From Pseudarthrobacter oxydans (GTDB taxonomy: Bacteria > Actinomycetota > Actinomycetes > Actinomycetales > Micrococcaceae): a stretch of 64,000 bases of DNA. Where the stretch lies: contig NZ_JABTYH010000017.1 of assembly GCF_013314975.1 (NCBI RefSeq), positions 1 through 64,000 on the forward strand, written 5' to 3'. The position numbers and the translations under genes are program-made. Under the pieces are notes generated by a model, which did no database searches, had not been told where the DNA came from, and saw only the letters and a program-made list of their open reading frames with translations. Below are positions 8,462 to 17,202 of the stretch, in pieces. How positions within the stretch are numbered: the stretch's first letter is position 1; every line of letters starts with the position of its first letter.

Positions 8462-8821
8462 TCAGTACCAGATCTGGTTCATTCGGGCCGCCATGACCAG
8501 CGCGGTAACGCCGACGGCGGCCAGGACAAAGTTGCTCCATCTGGTCCGTTCCAGGATGGACCAGTAGACGGCGGCAGGGGGCAGGAGCATGGCGGTGACA
8601 AGGTAGCCCCAGAACTCCCATGCCTCGCCGGCGATGGGCTCGCCGGCAACCACCCGGATGACGGATCCCACCAGGTAGACGAGGAGCGCGACCTCCACCG
8701 CGGCGACGGACAAGATCGTGACATCGTTCGGCGCCTTCCGAAGGATGCCCGCCGCAAGGCACACCGCCGTGGACAGGAGTCCGACCACCAGGATGATGTA
8801 GAAATACGCGTCCACCGTCAC
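8462..8821 (-). CDS. Small membrane protein translationally coupled to truB
   Basis: Function not recognised. The 119-aa product is almost entirely hydrophobic, with about four membrane segments separated by short charged loops (RKAPND near 28-33, GEPIAGEAW near 60-68, LERTRWSN near 90-97) and a MNQIWY C-terminus. The GTG start overlaps the truB stop by 4 nt (GTGA), and the longer upstream frame is just truB read in another phase. The tight coupling argues that it is real and expressed with truB, although no link to tRNA modification can be inferred. Confidence 0.75.
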   Translation of the reverse strand: MTVDAYFYIILVVGLLSTAVCLAAGILRKAPNDVTILSVAAVEVALLVYLVGSVIRVVAGEPIAGEAWEFWGYLVTAMLLPPAAVYWSILERTRWSNFVLAAVGVTALVMAARMNQIWY

Positions 8822-9756
8822 CCCTCCCCCGTGTTGCGGACCGGCGGGGCGCCGTTGCCGGGGGCGAACACCAGCACGGGTTTGGCGAAGCTGCCCGCAT
8901 CGGCCAACAGTGCCACCAGGCTTCCGTCCGGCGCGAAAGCGGCTGCGGGGTGGTCGGCGGTGGCAGCGGCTGGGCTTCCGGGGGCGGCGCCGGCCGCGAT
9001 GCGCCGGCCAAAGGAGATCTCGGTGGTTTCTTCTGCGCTGAGCTCGCGGTTGGGCATCAGGGCCCGGGCAGCCTGCGACATTTCCAGGACGTTGAGCTCT
9101 TCGGCCAGCTGGTCCAGGGTGCGGGCCTGGTCCAGGGAGTAGGGGCCCACGTGGGTCCTGCGGAGCGCGGTGAGGTGTCCGCCCACTCCCAGCGCGTTGC
9201 CCAAATCCCGGGCGAGGGCGCGGATGTACGTGCCGGAGGAGCATTCAACGGTGACGTCCAGGTCCACGACGTCTGCCTCGGGGTCCCGCCGGATGGCGTG
9301 CACCTCGAACCTGTGGATGGTGACAGGGCGGGCGGCAAGTTTCACGTCTTCACCGGACCGCACGCGCGCGTAGGCGCGTTCCCCGTTGACCTTGATGGCG
9401 CTGACGCTGCTGGGCACCTGCTGGATGTCGCCCGTCAAGGCCGCAACGCCGTCGTGGATTCCCTGCTCACTGACCCCGGACGTGCCGGCCGTGGCAATGA
9501 CGTCGCCTTCGGCGTCGTCCGTCACGGTGGACTGGCCCAGGCGGATGGTGGCGGTGTAGGTCTTGGAGGTGCCCACGATGTAGGTGAGCAGCCGGGTTGC
9601 CTTGTTGATGCCCACCACCAGGACGCCGGTGGCCATGGGGTCAAGCGTTCCGGCGTGCCCTACTTTCCGGGTACCTGCGAGGCGCCGCATCCGGCCAACC
9701 ACATCATGGCTGGTCCATCCCTGCGGCTTGTCCACTATCACCAGTCCAGAAAGCAC
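8818..9756 (-). CDS. truB: tRNA pseudouridine(55) synthase
   Basis: Isomerises U55 in the T-loop of elongator tRNAs. The 312-aa product matches family length. It starts with GLVIVDKPQGWTSHDVV, carries the catalytic aspartate in GHAGTLDPMATG (D39), and has the CSSGTYIRALARDLG motif. The open frame runs about 250 codons further upstream, but that part is antisense to the divergent aminotransferase gene and is not coding. GTG at 9754-9756 is the likely start. The GGGAGG box is only 1 nt away, so initiation may be leaderless or start slightly downstream. Confidence 0.93.
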   Translation of the reverse strand: MLSGLVIVDKPQGWTSHDVVGRMRRLAGTRKVGHAGTLDPMATGVLVVGINKATRLLTYIVGTSKTYTATIRLGQSTVTDDAEGDVIATAGTSGVSEQGIHDGVAALTGDIQQVPSSVSAIKVNGERAYARVRSGEDVKLAARPVTIHRFEVHAIRRDPEADVVDLDVTVECSSGTYIRALARDLGNALGVGGHLTALRRTHVGPYSLDQARTLDQLAEELNVLEMSQAARALMPNRELSAEETTEISFGRRIAAGAAPGSPAAATADHPAAAFAPDGSLVALLADAGSFAKPVLVFAPGNGAPPVRNTGEG

Positions 9757-9836
9757 GCCTCCCAGTATATCGGCGCTGGTCCCGGCCCCTGCCCACGCCC
9801 GGGCACCGGCACTCCGGAGGCACTTCCACCGCCAGC

Positions 9837-9842
9837 TAGGAT
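9837..9842 (+). promoter_or_regulatory. -10 box (TAGGAT), probable leaderless promoter of the aminotransferase gene
   Basis: TAGGAT lies 7 nt before ATG 9850, which would place the transcription start at or next to the start codon. The upstream ATG at 9841 overlaps the box itself and is therefore an unlikely start. No Shine-Dalgarno precedes 9850. Confidence 0.5.
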
Positions 9843-9849
9843 GGCAGGC

Positions 9850-11031
9850 ATGCCTGAGCTTGCCGCCCATGTCCGCGACGTGCCCGTCAACCAGATCCGC
9901 GAAATCACCGAGGCCGCGTGGCGCACCCCCGGCGCCCTGGTCCTCAGCATCGGCGAGCCTGGCTTTCCGGTCCCCCGGCATGTGCTGGAAGCAGCCATGG
10001 CATGCCTGGACCGGGATGAGACCAATTACACTCCGAACGCCGGCCTCCCGGCCCTGCGGGAAGCCTTCGCGGCGCGGTTTCGCGAACGCGCCGGCACCAG
10101 CCGCGGCAGCATCGACAGCATCGGCGCCGACCGGGTGTACGTGGTGGACGGCGCCCAGCAGGGCCTGCACTTTGCCATGAGCCTGCTGCTCTCCCCCGGC
10201 GACGAAATCCTGGTCCCCAACCCCGGCTACCCCACCTTTGCGATGACCGCCCGGTTGCTGAACGCCGTCCCCGTGGGCTACCCGCTCTACCCGGACCACG
10301 GCTTCCAGCCCCGGCCCGCGGACATCGAGGCGCTCGTCACTGACCGCACGCGGGTACTGGTCCTGAACTCCCCCTCCAACCCGCTCGGCGCCGTGCTGGG
10401 CGAGGACCTGACCCGGGAATTGATGGATCTGGCCCGCCGTCACGACCTCTGGGTCATCTCCGACGAATGCTATGAGGCTTTCACCTACGATGTGCCGCAC
10501 GTCAGCCCCGCAAGGTTCGACGGCGATGCGCCGGGTGACGCGCGCGTCTTCACCTCCCTGACCTTGTCCAAGACCTACGGGCTCACCGGGCTGCGCATCG
10601 GCGCGCTGATCTGCCCGCCCGGCATCAAGCAGAAAATGGACAATGTGATGGAGGCGATTGTCTCCTGCGTCGCTTCACCGTCCCAGTACGCTGCACTCGC
10701 TGCCCTGACCGGGCCGCAGGACTATGTGCAGCACGCGCACGGGCATTACCTGGCAAACCGCGATGCGGCGGCCGCCGTCCTGGACGCCAAGGGAATTCCC
10801 TACCTTAAGGCGCAGGGGGCGTTCTATCTGTGGGCGGATGTCTCCCATGCCACCGGCGGGGACGTCCGCGGGTGGGTGCGGCGGTTCCTTGCAGACTCGG
10901 GCGTTGCCCTGGCGCCGGGAACGGCCTTCGGTTCCATCGGCGAAGGGTGGGTCCGGGTGGCCCTGTGCGGACGGCAGGAGGATCTCGTGGAGGGGCTGGG
11001 CCGGCTGCCGGGCCGGACCGGGCAGGGTTAG
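9850..11031 (+). CDS. PLP-dependent aminotransferase, class I/II
   Basis: Aspartate/aromatic-type aminotransferase of fold type I, 393 aa. Visible signatures are SIGEPGFPVP at the N-terminus, the VLNSPSNPLG motif with the substrate-carboxylate Asn (N177), the PLP-phenol partner D205 in ISDECYEAF, and the Schiff-base lysine K241 in LTLSKTYGLTGLRIG. The amino donor and acceptor cannot be assigned from sequence alone. The frame stays open far upstream across truB on the other strand; that part is shadow. It is divergent from truB and convergent with the thioredoxin gene. Confidence 0.9.
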   Translation: MPELAAHVRDVPVNQIREITEAAWRTPGALVLSIGEPGFPVPRHVLEAAMACLDRDETNYTPNAGLPALREAFAARFRERAGTSRGSIDSIGADRVYVVDGAQQGLHFAMSLLLSPGDEILVPNPGYPTFAMTARLLNAVPVGYPLYPDHGFQPRPADIEALVTDRTRVLVLNSPSNPLGAVLGEDLTRELMDLARRHDLWVISDECYEAFTYDVPHVSPARFDGDAPGDARVFTSLTLSKTYGLTGLRIGALICPPGIKQKMDNVMEAIVSCVASPSQYAALAALTGPQDYVQHAHGHYLANRDAAAAVLDAKGIPYLKAQGAFYLWADVSHATGGDVRGWVRRFLADSGVALAPGTAFGSIGEGWVRVALCGRQEDLVEGLGRLPGRTGQG

Positions 11032-11075
11032 TTCAGCTGGTCTGGCCGGGCAGGCCGGTTGCCGTAGGCGCGCAG

Positions 11076-11513
11076 TTAGTTTGCCCGTCCCGCCAGCGCA
11101 CCGTCCAGCCAGGAACGGAGTACCTCCGCGGGGGCCGCCCCTGCCTGGCGGGCGGCCACTTTCCCGTCAACCATCACCATCAGCGTGGGAATCGCCTGGA
11201 CGTCGAACCTCCGCGACAGGCCCGGCGACTTGTCCACATCCACCTTGACGAGCTTGATCCGGCCGGGCCGTTCCCGGGCCAGCTTGTCCAGCACCGGGCT
11301 CACCATGCGGCAGGGGCCGCACCAGGCAGCCCAGAAGTCCACGAGCACGGGAACGGGTGACTGCTCCGCGACGGCCGCGAAGTCCGCATCCCCCGCGGCC
11401 ACGATCCAGGGCAGTTCCGCCTTGCAGCTGCCGCAGCGGGGCCTGCCTGCCGCCTGGGCCGGGACCCTGTTGGTCTTGCCGCAGGCCGGACAGGAGGTGA
11501 GTGCGGGTTCCAT
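11076..11513 (-). CDS. trxC: Thioredoxin with N-terminal zinc ribbon (thioredoxin 2-like)
   Basis: Disulfide reductase of 145 aa. The N-terminus has four cysteines in two CxxC pairs (C8/C11 and C27/C30), a zinc ribbon as in E. coli Trx2. The thioredoxin fold follows with the redox motif WCGPC (C65, C68) and the cis-proline in AIPTLMV. ATG 11511-11513 lies 2 nt after the stop of the upstream deaminase gene, so the two form an operon. A longer upstream frame over the deaminase is a shadow. The trxC symbol rests on domain architecture. Confidence 0.88.
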   Translation of the reverse strand: MEPALTSCPACGKTNRVPAQAAGRPRCGSCKAELPWIVAAGDADFAAVAEQSPVPVLVDFWAAWCGPCRMVSPVLDKLARERPGRIKLVKVDVDKSPGLSRRFDVQAIPTLMVMVDGKVAARQAGAAPAEVLRSWLDGALAGRAN

Positions 11514-11515
11514 TC

Positions 11516-12001
11516 CTAGTATTCCTTCCTGCCCGCGAAGTCCCCCCACGCCTGGAACGGCGCGTGCGACGACGGGATGTCGCTTCGGGTGACGGGCAAC
11601 AGTTCCGGCCGGGTCCCGTCGAAGTACTCGTAGAAAACTGCGTCGTCGAAACCTGCGGCTGCGGCGCCGTGGCGGTCCGCGGCAAAGTAGACGCGGTCGA
11701 TCCTTGCCCACAGTGCGGACGCCAGGCACAGCGGGCAGGGCTCGCAGCTGGCATAGAGGACCGCTCCCTGCAGGTCATAGTTGGCTATGGCCGTTGCTGC
11801 GGCGCGGATGGCCACCACTTCGGCGTGGGCGGTGGGATCGTTGTCCAGGGTTACGCGGTTGACGCCTTCATGCACCCGCCCGTCGGCGGTCACCACCAGC
11901 GCGCCGAACGGTCCTCCTCCTGCGCCGACGTTCCGGGTGGCCAGCTCCACGGCCTGCTCGAGGTACTTCGCGGTGTGGTCCGTGTCATTCGGCTCGTTCA
12001 T
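11516..12001 (-). CDS. Nucleoside/base deaminase of the CMP/dCMP-type zinc family (guanine deaminase-like)
   Basis: Zinc hydrolase of 161 aa. The catalytic signature is complete: H59-A-E61 and PC-type ligands C86 and C89 in ASCEPCPLC. The length and the GGGPFGALVV loop resemble the small GuaD-type guanine deaminases of Bacillus and the general nucleoside deaminases, so a purine base is the likeliest substrate; tRNA adenosine deaminase (TadA) is less likely. A TAGGAT box 6 nt upstream of the ATG and the lack of a Shine-Dalgarno suggest leaderless translation. It forms an operon with the thioredoxin gene. Confidence 0.85.
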   Translation of the reverse strand: MNEPNDTDHTAKYLEQAVELATRNVGAGGGPFGALVVTADGRVHEGVNRVTLDNDPTAHAEVVAIRAAATAIANYDLQGAVLYASCEPCPLCLASALWARIDRVYFAADRHGAAAAGFDDAVFYEYFDGTRPELLPVTRSDIPSSHAPFQAWGDFAGRKEY

Positions 12002-12007
12002 AGCTAG

Positions 12008-12013
12008 ATCCTA
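12008..12013 (-). promoter_or_regulatory. -10 box (TAGGAT), probable leaderless promoter of the deaminase gene
   Basis: On the minus strand TAGGAT is followed by CTAGCT and then the ATG at 12001. The 6-nt spacing puts the transcription start at about the start codon. Confidence 0.5.
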
Positions 12014-12019
12014 GTCATT

Positions 12020-12061
12020 GGGGCTGCCGTTAGGGGATGACATTAGGGGGCGGATAGGGGG
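12020..12061 (+). other. Four-run G-tract (potential G-quadruplex)
   Basis: G-runs of 4, 4, 5 and 5 occur at 12020-12023, 12033-12036, 12046-12050 and 12057-12061, with loops of 9, 9 and 6 nt. The runs sit in an imperfect repeat of TTAGGGG units. It lies between the divergent deaminase and ScyD/E-like genes, about 120 nt upstream of the latter's start codon. Confidence 0.5.
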
Positions 12062-12182
12062 AAATCCCGGCGACATTCCGACCTTGCAGGAATACTCTGG
12101 CGCCGGGGGGTTTCCGCAGTTCCTGCCTCCCGCAAGGAGGCTCCCTATCCGGCCCGTCAAGGGCGCCAAACCGGAGTATCCA

Positions 12183-13307
12183 ATGAAGACAAAGTTTCCG
12201 ATCGTCGCATGTATCGCTGTTGCGGCGATGGTTGTTCCCGCCGGACCCGCACTGGCCGGTTCCGACCCCGAGCATTCGACGCCGCGCACTCTGGCGGAGG
12301 GGCTGGTGGGGCCCCTGAGCCTCACTGTTACTTACGACGAAGAGACCGTCCTGGTCACCCAGAATTTCGCCGGACTGCTCAGCCGCGTCAACGACGACGG
12401 AAGCACCACTGCCCTCTACCAGGGGAAAGAGGGGTGGGACGTTGGAGGCGTGGAAACCCGGCACGGAACGCGGTACTTCGTGGAGAGCGCAGGCGCCGGA
12501 GGAGGTGATCCGGCCGCTCTCCAGGGCTGGCTGAAGGCCATCGACCCACAGGGTGATATCGATGATCTGGCCGACCTCGCCGGCTACGAACGGGAAAAGA
12601 ACCCGGACGGCGCCCAGCACTACGGCTTTGGACCCGAGGTTACGGACGCATGCCTGGCAGAGTGGCCCGCCTTCCCGCCCGCCCGGTACCAGGGCGGCCT
12701 CGACTCGCATCCCTACGGCGTTGCCATACAGGGTGATACAGCGTACATCGCGGACGCGGGCGCAAACGCCATCCTGGAAGTGGACCTGGACTCGGGTGAC
12801 GTTTCCACGCTGGCAGTCCTGCCGCCCCAGCCAGCAGTGATCCCCGCCGGGACCAGGATCCCCGTGGATATGGAGGGGACCACCGTAGAGGTTCCTGCGT
12901 GCGTGGTGGGCCACGAATACGCCTTTGAACCGGTCCCGACGGATCTGGAATTCGGCCCGGACGGCCGGCTGTATGTCACCACCCTTCCCGGCGGACCGGA
13001 GGATCCTTCCCTGGGAGCCCGGGGGGCCATCTTCCGCGTGAACCCTTCCACCGGCAGCACGAAGGTGTGGGCGGAGGACCTACTGAGCCCCACGGGCCTG
13101 GCCATCGCTGACGACGGCGACGTGTACGTTGCATCGATGTTCGGCAACGAAATCATTGAGATCGATGATTCGGCCAGCCACAGGAAGCAGTTCCTCGCGA
13201 TCGACGGCCCGGCTGCAGTGGAAATCCGCGGTAACTCGCTCTATGCCACAGCCGGCTTCAGTTTCGCTGATCCCACTCAAGGCAAGGTCATCAAAATAGG
13301 CCTGTAA
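12183..13307 (+). CDS. Secreted ScyD/ScyE-like beta-propeller protein
   Basis: The 374-aa product begins with a Sec signal peptide (basic MKTK, hydrophobic core, cleavage about ALA-GSD near residue 25). The mature part has repeated propeller-like segments with HPYGVAIQGDTAYIADAGANAILEVDL, FGPDGRLYVTTLPGG and SPTGLAIADDGDVYVAS, as in the ScyD/ScyE family named from the cyanobacterial scytonemin locus. That pathway is not present here, so the role is unknown, perhaps an extracellular binding or hydrolase-like propeller. ATG 12183 has GGAG 6 nt upstream. An in-frame extension upstream crosses the G-tract and is rejected. Confidence 0.82.
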   Translation: MKTKFPIVACIAVAAMVVPAGPALAGSDPEHSTPRTLAEGLVGPLSLTVTYDEETVLVTQNFAGLLSRVNDDGSTTALYQGKEGWDVGGVETRHGTRYFVESAGAGGGDPAALQGWLKAIDPQGDIDDLADLAGYEREKNPDGAQHYGFGPEVTDACLAEWPAFPPARYQGGLDSHPYGVAIQGDTAYIADAGANAILEVDLDSGDVSTLAVLPPQPAVIPAGTRIPVDMEGTTVEVPACVVGHEYAFEPVPTDLEFGPDGRLYVTTLPGGPEDPSLGARGAIFRVNPSTGSTKVWAEDLLSPTGLAIADDGDVYVASMFGNEIIEIDDSASHRKQFLAIDGPAAVEIRGNSLYATAGFSFADPTQGKVIKIGL

Positions 13308-13333
13308 CGGGGAAAGGAACAGTCACCGGTACA

Positions 13334-13373
13334 GCAGAAGGCCCGGACCGCATGGGCGGTCCGGGCCTTCTGC
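13334..13373. terminator. Bidirectional terminator, 18-bp perfect stem
   Basis: Bases 13334-13351 and 13356-13373 are exact reverse complements with an ATGG loop. The hairpin sits between the convergent ScyD/E-like gene and rbfA, 26 and 12 nt from their stops. It has AGAAGG/CCTTCT at its base but no long U-tract on either side. Confidence 0.85.
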
Positions 13374-13385
13374 CGTGCTGACGGT

Positions 13386-13895
13386 TTACTTGTGGCCGTC
13401 TTCGTCGAGTTCCCCGTCGTCGCTGAGGTCAAGGTCCTCTTCGTCGAAGTCGTCCTCGTCGATGTCCACCTCTGCTGCAGCGTCGCTCTTGTAGGGGTCG
13501 GCGTCGCCGGCGTGCTGTGCCTTGGCGGCAAGGGCGGCCACCTCGGCGTCACGCTTCTTAGCCTCCCGCAGCAGTTCCTCGAGGTTGGAGGCAACCACGG
13601 GAATCTGGTCGGCCACGAATTCGAGGCTGGGAGTCAGGCGGACGGTAATGTTCCGGCCAACCTCCTGCCGAAGCACCCCCTTGGCCTTCTCCAGTCCCTT
13701 GGCGGCATCGGCCTGCACGGCCTGGTCGCCAAAAACGGTGTAGTAGACAGTGGCATGCTGCAGATCATTGGTCACCCGGGCATCGGTGACAGTAATGCCC
13801 TCCAGCCGGGGATCCTTAACCTTCCGGCCCAGGGCCTCAGCAACAACAACCTTAATCCGCTGCGCCAACTTGGCAGCACGTGCCGGATCAGCCAT
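13386..13895 (-). CDS. rbfA: 30S ribosome-binding factor A
   Basis: Cold-shock maturation factor for the 16S rRNA 5' end and the 30S subunit. The 169-aa product has the KH-like core (AQRIKVVVAEALGRKVKDPR, ITVTDARVTNDLQHATVYYT, RLTPSLEFVAD) and an unusually acidic C-terminal tail (about 35 residues rich in D/E) ending DEDGHK. ATG 13893-13895 is preceded by AGGAG with 6-nt spacing. It follows infB, as in most bacteria, but with a 250-nt palindrome-bearing gap. Confidence 0.95.
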   Translation of the reverse strand: MADPARAAKLAQRIKVVVAEALGRKVKDPRLEGITVTDARVTNDLQHATVYYTVFGDQAVQADAAKGLEKAKGVLRQEVGRNITVRLTPSLEFVADQIPVVASNLEELLREAKKRDAEVAALAAKAQHAGDADPYKSDAAAEVDIDEDDFDEEDLDLSDDGELDEDGHK

Positions 13896-13997
13896 GAACA
13901 ACTCCTAAAAAATTTGGAACGTACGACGGCGTGTTGCAGCTGACGTACCCACGTTCGATTGATGCCACGCACTCTAGGCGGGCCTAAGACGGACCCA

Positions 13998-14115
13998 CGT
14001 TGGGATTTTTTCCGGCGGCCTGGGAGTGGCATCGGGCCTGCCGAAGCTGGGTGGCCGACGTCGTAAGACGTTGGCCACCCAGCGAAGGGGCGGGGCCGCC
14101 GGAAAAATCCCAACG
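13998..14115. repeat. Nested inverted repeat between infB and rbfA
   Basis: Outer arms 13998-14020 and 14094-14115 are reverse complements except for one extra T in a T-run (six against five). Inside lies an independent hairpin: 14046-14056 pairs with 14073-14083, continuing through a G-T pair to 14058-14062 with 14067-14071 around a GTAA loop. The outer stem contains an A/T-run beside CCGG. It may act as an attenuator or terminator between infB and rbfA, or be a REP-like element. The remaining gap on either side shows nothing recognisable. Confidence 0.8.
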
Positions 14116-14143
14116 ACCCCGCACCCTTTAAGGCTGGAACAGC

Positions 14144-17050
14144 CTAGACGCGCGGCTTCTCACGCATCTCGAAGGTCTCGATGATGTCGCCTTCGTTAAT
14201 GTCGTTGTACGAGCCAAGGCCGATACCACACTCGAAGTCCGTGCGGACCTCGGTGGCGTCGTCCTTGAAGCGCTTGAGCGTCTCAACGGTGAGGTTGTCA
14301 CCGATGATCTTGCCGTCGCGGCTGATGCGTGCCTTCGAATTGCGTCGGATAACACCCGAGCGGACGATCGAGCCGGCGATGTTTCCGAACTTGGAGGAGC
14401 GGAAGACTTCGCGGACCTCGGCGGTGCCCAGCTGGACTTCTTCGTATTCCGGCTTGAGCATGCCCTTGAGCGCCATCTCGATGTCATCGATTGCCGAGTA
14501 GATGACGGAGTAGAAGCGCATGTCCACGCCTTCGCGGTCTGCCAGTTCGGCAACGCGCTCGGCAGGCTTGACGTTGAAGCCGATGATGACGGCGCTGTCC
14601 ACTGTTGCCAGGTTGACGTCGTTCTGCGTGATGGCACCAACACCGCGGTGGATGACGCGCAGCTGCACGCCTTCGCCGACGTCGATCTTGAGCAGGGCGT
14701 CTTCGAGGGCTTCCACGGCACCGGACACGTCACCCTTGAGGATGAGGTTGAGGGTGTCGATCTTGCCGTCGGCCACTGCCTGGTCGAAGTCTTCCAGGCT
14801 GATGCGCTTGCGGCGCTTCGCCAGGGCGGCGTTGCGGTCGGCTGCTTCACGCTTCTCGGCGATCTGGCGGGCGGTGCGCTCGTCAGCGGTCACGAAGAAG
14901 GTGTCGCCTGCACGCGGCACGTTGGAGAGACCCAGCACCTGCACGGGGCGGGACGGGCCGGCCTCGGTCAGGGCGCTGCCGTCGTCGTCGAACATTGCGC
15001 GGACGCGGCCGTGGGCCGTGCCTGCAACGATGGTGTCGCCGACGCGCAAGGTACCGGACTGAACCAGGACGGTGGCAACCGCACCGCGGCCCTTGTCCAG
15101 GTTGGCTTCGATCGCGATACCGCGGGCGTCCTTGTTCGGGTTGGCGCGCATGTCCAGGGCAGCGTCCGCGGTGAGCAGGACGGCCTCGAGCAGCTCGTCG
15201 ATGTTGAGGTTCTGGCGGGCAGAGACCTCCACGAACATGGTGTCGCCACCGTACTCTTCCGGAACCAGGCCGTACTCGGTCAGCTGGCCGCGGACCTTGT
15301 CCGGGTTGGCGCCTTCCTTGTCGATCTTGTTCACGGCCACCACGATCGGCACGTTGGCCGCCTGTGCGTGGTTGAGGGCTTCAACGGTCTGCGGCATGAC
15401 GCCGTCGTCCGCTGCAACCACCAGGATGGCGATGTCGGTGACCTTCGCACCACGGGCACGCATGGCGGTGAACGCCTCGTGGCCGGGGGTGTCGATGAAG
15501 GTGATCTTGCGGTCGTCGCCTTCGTGGTTGTGCGTGACCTGGTAGGCACCGATGTGCTGGGTGATGCCGCCGTGCTCGCCGGCCATGACGTCGGACTTGC
15601 GGATGGCATCGAGCAGGCGGGTTTTACCGTGGTCCACGTGGCCCATGACGGTGACAACCGGAGGACGGGCCTCAAGTTCTTCGTCGCCTTCGGCTTCGAG
15701 TTCGGCATCGAAGTCGATGTCGAACCCGGAGAGCAGCTCGCGCTCCTCGTCTTCCGGGGACACAACCTGGAGCTTGTAGCCAAGCTCCTCGCCCAGCAGG
15801 GCAAAGGTCTCTTCATCCAGCGACTGCGTGGCCGTGGCCATTTCACCGAGGTGGAAGAGGACGGTCACCAGCGCGGCGGGGTTTGCCTCGATCTTGTCGG
15901 CGAAGTCCGTGATGGACGAGCCGCGGCGCAGCCGGATCACAGTGTTGCCGTCGCCGCGGGGTACGCTCACGCCACCCAGCGACGGGGCACTCATCTGCTC
16001 AAGTTCCTGGCGCTTTGCACGCTTCGACTTGCGCTGCTTGCCACGTCCGGCGCCGCCCTTGCCGAAGGCACCCTGGGTGCCGCCGCGGCCGCGGCCGCCC
16101 TTGCCGAAGCCACCGCCGGCGGGAGCACCGCCGCCGCCACCGGGACCGCCGGTTCCGGGAGCGCCACCGGGGCGTCCGGGACCACGGCCACCGGCACCGG
16201 GACGGCCTGCACCAGCGGGTGCGGGACGTTCAGTGCGGTTGGGCATCATGCCGGGAGTAGGACGGTTCCCGCCGGCGCCACCGGGGCGCGGTGCACCCGG
16301 GCGGGGGCCACCGGCACCTGCTGCGGGACGGGGACCGCCCGCACCTGCTGCGGGGCGCGGACCACCGGGACGGGGGCCGCCGGCACCTGCTGCGGGACGC
16401 GGACCACCGGGACGGTCGCCGTCGGTGCGGCTTCCACCCGGACGGGGCATGCCCTGTGAGGTGGCAAACGGGTTGTTGCCGGGACGGGGAGCACGCTCGC
16501 CGTCGCCGCCGCGGCCGCGGGGCATGCCCTGGGACGTGGCGAAGGGGTTGTTGCCCGGGCGGGGACCGCCGGGACGGGGAGCCGAGCCGCCCTGCCCCGA
16601 GCCGCCGGAGCGGGCAGGTGCAGCGGGGGTTTCAGCCTTGGGTGCCGGGCGTGCGCCGGGCTTCGCTCCGGTGGACGGAGCGGCCGGGGCGGGTGCAGCC
16701 GGAGCTGCGGGGGCGCTGGCAGCGGGGGCTGCCGGAGCAGCCGCCTGTGCCGGTGCAGCCGGAGCGGGAGCCTCAGCCTTGGGGGCCGGAGCCTTCGGAG
16801 CTGCCGGACCGGGTGCCGGTGTTGAAGGACGCGCCTCTGCCGCCGGAGCGGCTGCCTTGGGGGCGGCTGCCGGTGCGGCAGCCTTGGGGGCGGCGTCGGG
16901 GAAGGCGTTGCGCAGTTTGCGCACAACGGGGGCCTCAATGGTTGAAGAGGCAGAGCGAACGAATTCGCCCAGTTCCTGCAGTTTTGTCACTGCATCTTTG
17001 GAAGTAATACCGAGCTCTTTGGCGAGCTCATGTACGCGGACCTTGGCCAC
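14144..17050 (-). CDS. infB: Translation initiation factor IF-2
   Basis: GTPase that places fMet-tRNA on the 30S subunit. The 968-aa product has an N-terminal IF2N domain ([18 protein letters not shown]), a very long Ala/Pro/Gly/Arg low-complexity linker (about residues 50-340), a second IF2N region, then the G domain from about residue 468 with G1 GHVDHGKT, G3 DTPGHEAF and G4 NKID, and domains II-IV. The linker holds near-identical repeats such as [14 protein letters not shown] (twice) and [11 protein letters not shown] (several times). GTG at 17048-17050 follows an AGGAG box. It belongs to the rimP-nusA-ylxR-infB-rbfA operon. Confidence 0.98.
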   Translation of the reverse strand: MAKVRVHELAKELGITSKDAVTKLQELGEFVRSASSTIEAPVVRKLRNAFPDAAPKAAAPAAAPKAAAPAAEARPSTPAPGPAAPKAPAPKAEAPAPAAPAQAAAPAAPAASAPAAPAAPAPAAPSTGAKPGARPAPKAETPAAPARSGGSGQGGSAPRPGGPRPGNNPFATSQGMPRGRGGDGERAPRPGNNPFATSQGMPRPGGSRTDGDRPGGPRPAAGAGGPRPGGPRPAAGAGGPRPAAGAGGPRPGAPRPGGAGGNRPTPGMMPNRTERPAPAGAGRPGAGGRGPGRPGGAPGTGGPGGGGGAPAGGGFGKGGRGRGGTQGAFGKGGAGRGKQRKSKRAKRQELEQMSAPSLGGVSVPRGDGNTVIRLRRGSSITDFADKIEANPAALVTVLFHLGEMATATQSLDEETFALLGEELGYKLQVVSPEDEERELLSGFDIDFDAELEAEGDEELEARPPVVTVMGHVDHGKTRLLDAIRKSDVMAGEHGGITQHIGAYQVTHNHEGDDRKITFIDTPGHEAFTAMRARGAKVTDIAILVVAADDGVMPQTVEALNHAQAANVPIVVAVNKIDKEGANPDKVRGQLTEYGLVPEEYGGDTMFVEVSARQNLNIDELLEAVLLTADAALDMRANPNKDARGIAIEANLDKGRGAVATVLVQSGTLRVGDTIVAGTAHGRVRAMFDDDGSALTEAGPSRPVQVLGLSNVPRAGDTFFVTADERTARQIAEKREAADRNAALAKRRKRISLEDFDQAVADGKIDTLNLILKGDVSGAVEALEDALLKIDVGEGVQLRVIHRGVGAITQNDVNLATVDSAVIIGFNVKPAERVAELADREGVDMRFYSVIYSAIDDIEMALKGMLKPEYEEVQLGTAEVREVFRSSKFGNIAGSIVRSGVIRRNSKARISRDGKIIGDNLTVETLKRFKDDATEVRTDFECGIGLGSYNDINEGDIIETFEMREKPRV

Positions 17051-17202
17051 ATTTCTCCTGTCTCGGTCCGCACCGAGCCAGGCACGAACCGTCTACTTCT
17101 TACTGCGGGCCCAAGCCGCAAATGCTGCAGAAGGGCCCATTGCAGAGCGCAACAAAGTTGTCATCGTTGCGCACTCATCGCTGGGAACTCATCGGGTTTC
17201 CA

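Noticed and set aside
8950..9849. About 300-codon upstream extension of the aminotransferase frame
   Set aside because: Antisense to truB; a promoter-like TAGGAT and the family start place the true start at 9850.
9757..10500. About 250-codon N-terminal extension of truB
   Set aside because: It lies antisense to the aminotransferase gene and the TruB family starts at about 9756.
14648..16459. 603-codon plus-strand open frame over infB
   Set aside because: Antisense shadow of the infB G domain and linker; its composition (runs of V, G and D, then T, C and G) mirrors the repeats of IF-2.
16246..16990. Repeat-rich DNA that could be mistaken for a CRISPR array
   Set aside because: Repeats are coding, irregular in spacing and part of the IF-2 linker; no cas genes are present.
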